Part shown: positions 55,824 through 64,000 of the stretch, one piece after another
Layout of the letters: the number at the start of each line of letters is the position of its first letter
How positions within the stretch are numbered: position 1 is the first letter of the stretch
NCBI GenBank assembly: GCA_020746995.1
Contig: JAGPXD010000002.1
Span: forward strand, 5,580,001 to 5,644,000
Direction: 5' to 3'
Length of the DNA: 64,000 nt
DNA from: Plectosphaerella cucumerina
Taxonomy: Eukaryota > Ascomycota > Sordariomycetes > Glomerellales > Plectosphaerellaceae
The notes under the pieces: generated by a model
Database searches by the model: none
Told to the model about the DNA's origin: nothing
The model's input: only the letters and a program-made list of their open reading frames with translations
Made by a program: the position numbers and the translations under genes

Positions 55824-57771
55824 ATGGCCGACTCATCGACCCAGCCACTTAGGAGAACCCAGCGAGCTCCGCGGAGCTGTTTGCAATGCTCGGCACGCAA
55901 GGTGAAGTGTGACAAGGCAGTCCCGTGCGCAACGTGCATCCGCCGAGGGAACGCAGAGGCCTGCGTCCGGGAAACAGTCGTTGTGCGGGGTGAGGTGACG
56001 AGGTTTGTCAAGCCCAGCCAAAGCGACGGCCCCGAGACAACCTTCTGACAATGCCCAGGTGGGACGAAACGCGTTCTTCTCCCTCTCCTTCGACTCAGGA
56101 GCTCCAAGATGAAGTCGTACGTCTCCGCGGTGAGCTAGACGCTCTTACCCGCACTCATGGAGCATCAAATACCTCATCTCGTCAATCTCCTCTCGCCTGG
56201 AGGAGCCGGAAACAGTTGCTGAGTGATCCTCTCGAGGAGGTTCTGTTACAAAGCATCGCTTCCTCTACGGCAGTTTCGAAGCCCAGGATCCACGGCTGGA
56301 GCGATATTATCCTACCCAACAGCCGCATCAGCGATGAGCTCATCGCATTTGACGAAGTCTGGAACTCATGGGTTCACTTCGCGTTGCTGTATCCGGTTTT
56401 TCGTCAAGAATGTCGGAACTTCTCACGCGATGTGCAAGACATCAGCAAGATCGAAACAGTGGACCCGTTTTGGCTGTCAGTCTATTTCAGTGTCCTCTGT
56501 GTGAGTCTTTAGTCGCCATCTCGAGTCTCACGCCCCAGAGCTGACAAAATCTTAGGCATCATTACTCATGATGGATGATGCGCAAGCCGAAAAGCTGCTC
56601 AGATCGGAGAATATCAGTTTGTTCCCCTCATGCGCCCTGACAGCCGCCGGCTGACCGGCCCTCTTCGGCAGCCTTGGGAGTCACTGACCTGTGTCGCACA
56701 TGGTACGACGCAGCAGTTTTCTGCCTGCACAAGGCGGAATTCATGCGGGTGCCGCACATCTGTACTCTACAGACCGTGGCCATCCTCGGCATGTGCTTCA
56801 ATATCTTCGGGGACGCTGATCTGGGTAGCCACCTGAGGAAGACCGCGATACGCATCGGTCGTCGCCTTGGCATGGACACGGGGCATTCGGAAAGGGCGAG
56901 ACCTCTCAGTACAGAGGCACAACACCGAGTCTGGTGGACGCTCCTCATTGTCGAATGGTATATCATCTGTGCTGAATGAGCCTCATGAAGCGAACTAACC
57001 TAGAGCAAGGCTCACGATTCCATATGAACCATCAGAGGTCACGGAGCAAGACTTTGCGGTGCCACTCCCCTGCCCAATCGACTCAGCTGAGAGACCAAGC
57101 CTTCATAAGGTTGACCCAGCACATTATCACGCATTCATGGCTCGAACAGCCAGAGTGTATCACAGATTCTGCCGATCCGTGATCTACGATTCTGGGCCAT
57201 TGGAAGAGTCTGTTCGTGCAGCTGATGACGAGTTAGCACAGATTATCGAGACGCTCCCGGATCATCTGCAGCCCGACTTGTCCTGCTCTCAGATGCAAGA
57301 GGGCGAATGCGAGGAGCCATGGGTTACCTGGCAGCGTTTTGACGTCACGTTGGTCCTCCTTCATCACCGCATGGCCATCAATCGCACACTCCGGCATCTT
57401 TGGATAAAGTCACCAATACAATACGGCTGGGCTCGAGTTGTGAGCATCAGGTCAGCAACAGACATCATATGGATCAGTCAAAATTGGAACCAGCCTTTTA
57501 CGATGAGAAAGCAATGGTGAGTTCATTTGTCTTCCCAAACGTTTACCTTATGTTGAGACCCGACTGATGTGATCATAGGGCACTTTCGTCGCATTTATTC
57601 AGCGCTGCTTTACTTCTGCTGCGGGAGCGCAAAGACCTGGAAGATGACCAACGGGCGGAGTATGACGATTCCATCAAGAACGCCACTTCAATTCTGGAAC
57701 AGGTGGCGTCTCGCAACGCGTTCGCATATCACGCCCTGACAGTGTTGATGGCCGAAGTCAACAGGTTGTAA
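55824..57771 (+). CDS. Zn2Cys6 transcription factor with fungal-specific TF domain
   Basis: Six exons, 55824-56002, 56059-56500, 56556-56616, 56672-56957, 57010-57516 and 57579-57771, give 555 residues. The zinc cluster PRSCLQCSARKVKCDKAVPC...C is in exon 1 (C19, C22, C29, C35, C38, C47). The middle homology region includes GVTDLCRTWYDAAVFCLHKAE and RVWWTLLIVEW. Two junctions are non-obvious: a 55-bp intron at 56617 that avoids a stop, and an AAG acceptor at 57009 that joins EW to LTIPYEP with a perfect ACTAAC branch site. It is tail-to-tail with the DUF1479 gene (43 bp), so they form a tight pair. Confidence 0.9.
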
Positions 57772-57814
57772 TGCCCAAAACTTAATATGCAACCTTTTGG
57801 TTTAAATTTCCAGA

Positions 57815-59191
57815 CTACTCAACCGTGTCCAAGAGGTCAAAGCCAAATGCTCGCCTAGCCTCCCCGGTGAACCCACTCAGCCCGACGTAGCCTCTGAACT
57901 TCGTCTCATCCACATGACAGTCGGCACTGTAGTCGGGAGACGGCTTCCCCGCCAAGGTGGACTCAAGCTGGCGCTTGATGTATGCCTTGTTGGCCGGGGT
58001 GGAGGGGCAAGCAGCAATGAACACCACTGATGCGTTGTTTTTGCCCAAGTGCTCGGTGTCAACTGCGTGGCAGAGCTGGGGTGGTCAGCATCGGAGTATA
58101 AATGCAACGTGGGAGATACTCACGTCCGAGTGCCACCAAACACTGTCTCCGGGATTGATCTTTGGCATGTGCACCAGGCATTCCTCCAGCCGGAGGTGAG
58201 GATGAGAGGCCCGACTGAGTCGCTGACTGTCAGGTTTCGTAGTTCCTGGGAACCACCCTGTCTTGTCATCCAAAGTCCACTTGGCTGCATCCATGATCTC
58301 AGACTGGTCTGCTGGTGGTGTGAAGAATGGTCGCAAAAGCATGTAAGCCATTACCTCCCGGACGTTTGGATACACAAGGATTGTGCCCTCTCGAGGTGCT
58401 GTTGGTGTCAGGGCTGTCCAGCCTTGGAAAGCGCGGAAGACGGTGGAGTGGGCGCTGCCTGGGAAAAGCTCCTGGTTGGCGTCTTTGCGAGTGCCAAGGT
58501 CGTAGCAGTCGTGTTCCTCGGGGCTGCCTGTAAAGATCTTATCGTAGACTTTTCGATACCCTGCGTCGGCCCAGCGACACAAGCTGCCAGCGTCGATATG
58601 GGGCCCAAGGCCGAGGAAGGGCTGCCCAGGGGCTCTGTCTCGTACGCCGTCGTGATAAATCAATGGTTCCGGGGAGGTTCGGTTCGTCTCGTCATGCCAT
58701 AGTTCGTTCAAAAGTCGTTGGAGCTTCAAGTGATTCGGGTGGGCACGAATCTTGTTTTGAACAGGCGAGTCGTAGAGGACGAGCATGGATGGGCTCGCCA
58801 CAGGCCAGCCGTTGATAGAGGCCTTGTTGACTGCAACGTACTCTTTGAGCTCAGCGTACAGCCGCCTGGTCTCCTCTGCCGGAATGGTAGCCCTGAAGAC
58901 GAAAGCGCCCACCTGCTTGACGTCCTCTCTCTGGGCATCTGTGAAGCCACCTTGGGAAAGAATCTCCTCCGTATCGAAAATTGGAACGATTCTGTTGCCC
59001 TTGGCGGAGATCTCGTCCGTGACGCGCTCGAGGCTGTGGCAGACTTTGAGCCAGCTCTTCCAAAGGGCATCGACGCCGAACTCGTCGATGATGGCTTTTT
59101 TGATGTTGATAAAGTCCGCATCCTTGATATCCTCAGTCCCTTGAGATGTGAACTCGGGCCAAGCCGGCCATGCTCGTGTTTGTGTAGGCAT
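57815..59191 (-). CDS. DUF1479 (YbiU-like) putative 2-oxoglutarate/Fe oxygenase
   Basis: Two exons, 59191-58124 and 58075-57815, give 442 residues. The motif GPHIDAGSLCRWAD supplies an H198-x-D200 pair, and GDSVWWHSDLCHAV near 354-362, completed by the splice, supplies a further His. Together they fit a 2-oxoglutarate/Fe(II) double-stranded beta-helix. The DUF1479 family has members across bacteria and fungi, with no confirmed substrate. It is tail-to-tail with a Zn2Cys6 gene (43 bp) and head-to-head with a sugar porter across 600 bp. No signal peptide. Confidence 0.9.
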
Positions 59192-59791
59192 GGTGACTGA
59201 ATTTGGAATCGCGATTGTAGTCGTGAAGAGCCTGAAGCTAGCAGCGGTGAAAGTAAACTCTGGACTGGTTGCTAGATACTCAGTGCACGGGAAGCGCCGG
59301 CATCCTGCCTCGAAACCACTGCGGCGTTAAGTATCTTATCCCCTCCATCTGGGGTGCAGTCTGGTGGAATCTCGTGTCATACATGATGGTCAAGCTCAGC
59401 AAGATACGACAAAGGTACTGGCCGGCTCGGGAGGAGAGCTCGGGCGAGCTCGGGCAAGTTTTTCGACTAGGAAGATCCATGTCGCTTGATGCTGATAAGC
59501 CCAGGCGAGCTCGGGCGAGCTCGGGCGAGTCCCTAGTATCAACCTTCCTCCCCACGCAATATTGCCCGATAAGCCCATCGCGGGCTCAGTTCCCCGGTTC
59601 AGTCCCCGACTCATGGGAACCAATGAGGTCGACATCATCTCCAAGCTGGCTGAGGTGGTTCAAGAACGATTGATAACGGAAACATTTAAAGATCAACGGA
59701 CCATTTGGCAGCAGGATGGCATGTTGCGCTCCAGTACAAATTGGCTTCCAGCTCCTGTCGCCCATCCTGCCCACAAAAAACATCACCCGAA
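59192..59791. promoter_or_regulatory. Shared promoter of the DUF1479 and sugar porter genes
   Basis: 600-bp head-to-head spacer. Its middle carries the decamer GAGCTCGGGC as two tandem pairs (59436-59455 and 59507-59526). Each decamer holds a CGG triplet and the palindrome GAGCTC, spaced 10 bp apart, a suitable arrangement for a Zn2Cys6 dimer. Confidence 0.5.
59436..59526. repeat. Tandem-pair CGG-containing decamer repeats
   Basis: GAGCTCGGGC occurs four times exactly: 59436-59445, 59446-59455, 59507-59516 and 59517-59526. The two pairs are separated by 51 bp. Candidate binding sites for the nearby Zn2Cys6 regulator. Confidence 0.9.
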
Positions 59792-61576
59792 ATGGCTACC
59801 GACGTGGGCTTTGACCGCAAGCATGTCTCCAGAATGGTGCCATCCAACCACAAGGTGCTGATGCCCTTGCTCTTGGCGGTCACCATCGTCAACTCTGCGG
59901 TAGGTCTAGATTCTAGTGCCTCGAACGAGCCCTTCCGAGACGCAGACAATTGATCATGGTCATCGTGTAGACACTTGGCTATGACTCTTCAGTCATGAAT
60001 GGGCTACTCATTCTGCCCGTTTACTCCGAGTATTTCAAGCTCAACACAGCCACCGAGGGTCTCAACAATGCGGCAATGTGGATGGGAGGCATCTTTGGTG
60101 CCTTCCTCATGCAGCCCATCCCGGACTACTTTGGTCGTCGCCGAGCCATCTATATCGCCAGCGCTGTGTCCTTGGTTGGAATCATCCTACAGGCAGCTGC
60201 CCAAAACGTTCCAATGTTTGTGGTTGCCCGATTCATCGTCGGCGTGGGCACTGCTATCAGCAACGGTGCGGCACCGACGTTGCTCGGCGAACTTCTCCCT
60301 CCCAACAAGCGTGGACGCATTCTTGGCCTCTTCTTTTCTTGCTACTACGTCGGCAGTCTAGCTTCCTCGATTGTTAACTATGGAAGTCAGAATATCAACA
60401 GCACCTGGGCTTGGCGACTGCCCTCCCTGCTTCAGCTCATCCCGAGCGTCCTCGCCACCATCATTGTCCCATTTGTACCAGAGTCTCCTCGCTGGCTTAT
60501 TGCGCATGATCGGGATGAAGAGGCCTTGGAGGTGTTGCTTATCATGCAGGGCAAGGGCAAGACGAACTTCCATAATGGCAGTCTACAGCTCGAGGAGATC
60601 AGGAGTACCATCAAGCGTGAGGAGGCCGAGTATCCCCGAAACCCTTGGCGGGAGATCATCGCGACCCGAGCCAACCGCAAGCGACTTGCTATCCTTTGCA
60701 CATTCGGTCCCATGATCAACATGTTTGGCAACTTCATCATCTCGTGAGTTAGCTCTGTGGTGGCATCACACATGGCGTGTGCTGACAACTTTGCGCACAG
60801 CTTCTACCTCGGAAAGATCCTTACCCAGGCTGGCATCAAGGACACCAAGACACAAACACAGGTCCAAGTCATCATAAGCTGCTGGTCGTTCGTGATTGCC
60901 ATCTTTGGCAGCTTCATGCTCGACATTCTGGGGCGCAGAGTACAGACATTCATCAGCGTCAGCGGAATGATAGTTTCCCTCTTGGTAATTGGCGGCATGA
61001 TCAAGCGTGCGTCGAAACTCCCGAATGCCATCCAAGCCTGCAATGAAGGTCTGACATTAAACAGAATTCGGTGAAAGCTCAAACACCTCGGGCGTCTATG
61101 GAACCATTGCCGTCATCTTTCTCTTCCAAGGATTTTATGCATTTGCCATCACGCCAATGACTAGCTTGTACCCTACAGAAGTTTCACCGTTCAAGCTTCG
61201 CGCCACCGGCATCGCTATCTTCCGCATGCTCGATTCTGGATTTGGGTAAGTTTCTCCTCGTGCATGGCTTTGCTCGAGAGATGGCACGCAATGTTAACAC
61301 CTGCACAGTCTCCTGGCATCCTTCGCTATGGCCTACGCGATGGCTGACCTTGGCTGGAAGTTTTACTTCATCAACGCGGCTTGGAACTTCGTGTTCCTCA
61401 TCATAGCTTACTTCACTTTTGTTGAGACCAAAGGACTCAAGCTGGAAGAGATCAACGCGAAGTTCGAGGATAGGGAGCTCACAGAAGGTATATCTACTGA
61501 TTCGAACTCCCAAGACGATCTCGGGGTCTCAAAAATGGGTGGTGTGGTTGCGCAAAAGTCGATAACACCTCCTTGA
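59792..61576 (+). CDS. MFS sugar porter family transporter
   Basis: Five exons, 59792-59899, 59971-60743, 60801-61006, 61065-61245 and 61309-61576, give 511 residues. Signatures are TLGYDSSVMNG in helix 1, DYFGRRRA after helix 2, RFIVGVGTA, PESPRWL at the end of helix 6 and LYPTEVSPF...RATG near helix 10. Twelve hydrophobic segments are expected. It is a separate lineage from the porter at 24622, as their helix 1 and loop sequences differ. Head-to-head with the DUF1479 oxygenase, suggesting shared control and perhaps uptake of the oxygenase substrate. The hydrophilic C-terminal tail is Ser/Asp-rich. Confidence 0.92.
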
Positions 61577-62249
61577 AAGTATGTAGTCCCGTAACGGCTC
61601 AGCAAGCGAGGTCGGGGATATCTCAGATGTCACCAGTAGTGGCTCCGACTGATAGAGTAGTGAAACCATAGTCGTCCAATGCAACTGAGATTGAAACCTT
61701 TGCCCATCCATCTGTCAACAATCTTCCTCGACACTTTCGACTCTTCTGCTCTGTTTCTCGCCCTTTTGGCTCTCATACACGCGAAAACGGTGCGGCCCCT
61801 AGAGCGCCAAGGTGTCTGCTGCTGAGAGCTTGCTGTGGAGCTTTGCGGGTGCAATTAAAGAAGTTTGCATTAGGCGACGGTGCTGGTGTTTAGGATGTGA
61901 TGGAGGAAAAGCCTTACGATCAAGTGTGGAGGTACTACATCAGCCCTCTTCCTCCCCTTTGTCCTTTCTTGCCTGAATGGAACTGGGTGGCTTCTTGGAG
62001 GCGCTGTGGTTCTTACGCCCAAACCAGGCAGCCACGTACAAAACTCACTACATACCTAGGTACCTCCAAGCCACTGTTTTCAGTTGGATTTCTCGGCTAC
62101 TATATAAGGTATACATTGCAGTCCCACCCCGTTGAAACTTTGGAAAATAGCTGCCTACCTCCAGCTGTCTGCCTTCTTCACAACATATCTCCGCCTCACC
62201 ACCGCCTACCTGCCTGAAAGTACCCAGGCACAAGTCTCTTGGCTTCATC
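61577..62249. other. Intergenic region
   Basis: 673 bp between the porter 3' end and the small membrane protein. Open frames are short. A TATATAAGG tract near 62101 is a plausible TATA box for the gene at 62250. Confidence 0.45.
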
Positions 62250-62750
62250 ATGCCTTCCGTACAAGTCAAACCGTCAGTCTAGCCCCCTGATGGCCCTCAC
62301 GCCGCCCAAACGCTGACGTCCAACCCCAGAGAACCCCGTGTCGACAGTGCGTAGCGCAGGGTTCTGAGCTGCTACCGCTTTGAAGTCAACAGCGACGGCA
62401 ACCTCAACCCCACACTCCTCGAAATAGCCAAGTACGGCCACTACGTCGAGTCGCACGTCCTAGAAATTCCCGAACGATGGCGTCTTTTCGAAACCAGCAA
62501 CCCCCGTCTGCAGGTGAGGCAGGCTGCCGGACTGGCTGTATTTGTCGCCAACTTGGCGCTCTTTGCCTCTATGCAAATTTCAGTCATGGTGTTTTTCTAT
62601 TTCCACCTGCCGTTTCTCAAGTTCCTCGGTCTGTCTACGTTCTTTTTGAGCCTGGTCCTTGGCTTCACGGCGTTGGTGTGGTTATTGATGGTTGATTGTG
62701 GGCGGAGGACAGATCATGTCTGGACCGATTGGAAAGCGCAGAAGGAATGA
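62250..62750 (+). CDS. Small two-helix membrane protein, unknown function
   Basis: Two exons, 62250-62272 and 62360-62750, give 137 residues. The 23-bp first exon (MPSVQVKP) joins VLSCYRFEVNSDGNLNPTLLE in frame through GTCAGT...GCGCAG; acceptors nearer the donor give a stop after a few codons. Two hydrophobic helices follow (FVANLALFASMQISVMVFFY and FLGLSTFFLSLVLGFTALVWLLM) and then a basic/acidic tail. The N-terminal half is soluble. I do not recognise a family. The start exon is inferred, so N-terminus confidence is moderate. Confidence 0.65.
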
Positions 62751-62883
62751 TACGTGTGAGCTTGACTGCGCTCTTCCTTGGAGTAAAACATCACGGAGAC
62801 AGGAGTTGTGGGCACACGACACATTCGGCGGACCGGCAGTGTGGTTTTTGGATTTAGATCGTGTCGAGAGCAAGAGCAAAAAT

Positions 62884-63002
62884 ACATACAACACCGGGTA
62901 TTCGCTGGTCGTCACCGACCCAACTACTAATCCAGCCCTTACTGGCTTGACTATGGGAGAGCGGACGGGATCCCGTATTTTCCAGTAGGTATGGTCGTAT
63001 GT
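62884..63002 (-). rRNA. 5S ribosomal RNA
   Basis: A 119-nt copy in the opposite orientation to that at 34115. It begins ACATACGACC and ends TTGTATGT, with the same internal promoter block. It differs at only four positions, nt 26, 27, 53 and 54, which face each other in the fold. The 3' flank has ATTTTT, the expected terminator. The plus-strand open frame across it is an artefact. Confidence 0.95.
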
Positions 63003-63537
63003 GCTTGGTGTGGACGGATACGGCGTTTAAGACAGGTCCATGTTGAGGGAGGGGTTGAGGATGTGAGAATGGTGAGTTGTGGAAGTTCGACGACGGCCAA
63101 GGTCAGAAATCCTTTGTGCTTTCCAAGCCAAACAAGCATGAGGTCTCCCTTGGCTTTACTACCCTCAATCGGTTGATGTACAAATTTGTGAGCATGGCAT
63201 GGCACCACGATCTTGATGCGATGTCTGTTGAGCTGGCGTGCGGGAGTGGCAGTCTATGAGCTTCATAATCATACCAACGGCCGGTGGCATAGAAGTCATT
63301 TGGTGCGACTTGGTACAGTCGAGATATGCTATAGACCTAGAAATGGCACCTCCGCTAGTAGACTTTGTCCATCCGTATCGTGCTTAGCCATCTTCGTTGA
63401 CCGAGAATCGATCGCCTTGCCGGCAAAGGCGCCTGTCATGGGATCCAGGCATGCCAACCCCACGGAAGAATGACTTTGGGGAGTATTTGATCCACATGGT
63501 TCACATGGAAAAAAAAAAGAAGGGACGGCAAAATTTA
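63003..63537. other. Intergenic region between 5S and tRNA-Asp
   Basis: Non-coding spacer of 535 bp. A ten-base A-run (63509-63518) just downstream of tRNA-Asp (minus strand T10) is its Pol III terminator. Nothing else was recognised. Confidence 0.5.
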
Positions 63538-63609
63538 CTCCTCGACGGGGAATTGAACCCCGGTCTCCAGCGTGACAAGCTGGCATACTAGCCACTATAC
63601 GATCGGGGA
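63538..63609 (-). tRNA. tRNA-Asp (GTC)
   Basis: A 72-nt cloverleaf with anticodon stem CCAGC/GCTGG, loop TTGTCAC (anticodon GTC), T-arm CGGGG-TTCAATT-CCCCG and discriminator G. The acceptor stem TCCCCGA/TCGAGGA has one C4-A69 mismatch. A minus-strand T10 follows about 20 nt downstream. No intron. Confidence 0.93.
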
Positions 63610-63855
63610 AGACGACTGTTGACCAATTGAGCCAAGTGATCTGATTGATAGAAAATGAGCTATTAGGCCACAACATGTCGTCTCATTGGGTGCGCCTCAT
63701 CACTGCACCTAATTACCGATTGTTCAGACATGAATTCTCAACCTTGAAAGGCTTGAGTGAGCAAGGTAAATCCAGGCTTCCATCAGAGGGGTAACTAGTC
63801 ATACCAGCGAGAAAATGGCGTCTCCATCATCCCCTGTCTGCCCAGAAGCCCGCCC
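63610..63855. other. Intergenic region before the partial isomerase gene
   Basis: About 246 bp of spacer holding the 3' region of the isomerase-like gene and the tRNA 5' flank. Nothing else was seen. Confidence 0.4.
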
Positions 63856-64000
63856 CTAAGCCGTCGCGACCTCCTGGATCGTCTTCCAAAACTGCTCCGG
63901 ATCATGCCCAAACCTTCCCAAGAACAGCCCGTCCAGCTCGTCCTTCAACGCCAAATACGTTCCCGGCCCAGCACTACCACCATACACGATCCTCGTCAGC
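63856..64000 (-). CDS. Triosephosphate isomerase-like protein, C-terminal end (partial)
   Basis: Only the last ~48 codons are in the window; the gene continues beyond 64000. RIVYGGSAGPGTY, the loop-7/8 phosphate-binding GGS, ELDGLFLGRFGHDPEQF and the ending EVATA match the C-terminus of the TIM-barrel isomerase family. Sequence after the GGS is not the standard glycolytic TIM form, so a second isomerase (for example of the tetrose-phosphate pathway) is possible. The window cannot tell. Confidence 0.8.
   Translation of the reverse strand, partial: LTRIVYGGSAGPGTYLALKDELDGLFLGRFGHDPEQFWKTIQEVATA

Noticed and set aside
1..64000. CRISPR array, bacterial operon signals or an intact transposon
   Set aside because: No regularly spaced direct repeats, no transposase or reverse transcriptase frame and no long terminal repeats were found.

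Overview
The window is nuclear DNA of a filamentous ascomycete, most probably a Sordariomycete. The evidence is short GT-AG introns of about 50-100 bp with CTAAC/CTGAC-type branch sites, three Zn2Cys6 transcription factors, dispersed 5S rRNA genes of the Neurospora kind, a secreted cysteine-rich protein with Kex2 sites, and typical fungal transporter families. I worked out exon junctions by hand from reading frame, splice consensus and conserved protein blocks. Coordinates in the feature list are whole-CDS spans, and exon coordinates are in the evidence text.

From 0.8 to 22.6 kb the window is mostly conserved housekeeping. In order: a small disordered protein, a TauD-type Fe(II)/2-oxoglutarate dioxygenase, the DEAD-box helicase eIF4A-III (FAL1) head-to-head with splicing factor SF3a60, the structure-specific nuclease SLX1, a 1735-residue KDM5-type JmjN/ARID/PHD/JmjC histone demethylase behind a leader of about 2 kb, the succinate dehydrogenase cytochrome b subunit, TAF6 of TFIID/SAGA, a DJ-1/PfpI (Hsp31-like) protein and a CsbD-like small protein.

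From 24.6 to 48.6 kb the window is accessory. One group at 24.6-33.8 kb has an MFS sugar porter, an FAD amine/amino-acid oxidase, a second MFS transporter and a Zn2Cys6 regulator. A 5S rRNA gene, a NIF3-type small protein and a secreted M64 metallopeptidase follow. Next is a divergent pair: a UDP-glucose-dehydrogenase-like enzyme without its C-terminal domain, and a hyaluronan-synthase-like family 2 glycosyltransferase that carries a one-base frameshift. The dehydrogenase gene ends beside a perfect (CT)35 microsatellite. Then come a small secreted cysteine-rich protein, three tandem threonine tRNA genes (two with a 6-nt insertion at the canonical intron site), a PRISE/VEP1-type reductase and a second Zn2Cys6 regulator.

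From 49 to 64 kb there is a ricin-B-like membrane protein, an ADP-ribosylglycohydrolase and a DUF1308 protein. A compact group of Zn2Cys6 regulator, DUF1479 oxygenase and sugar porter follows; the oxygenase and porter share a promoter carrying a repeated CGG-rich decamer. The window closes with a small two-helix membrane protein, a second 5S rRNA gene in the opposite orientation, an aspartate tRNA and the 3' end of a triosephosphate-isomerase-like gene.

The most unusual signals are the 6-nt tRNA insertions, the dehydrogenase/glycosyltransferase pair (which looks like a capsule-polysaccharide module) and the two structurally co-varying 5S variants. I saw no CRISPR array, no intact transposon and no ribosomal operon.
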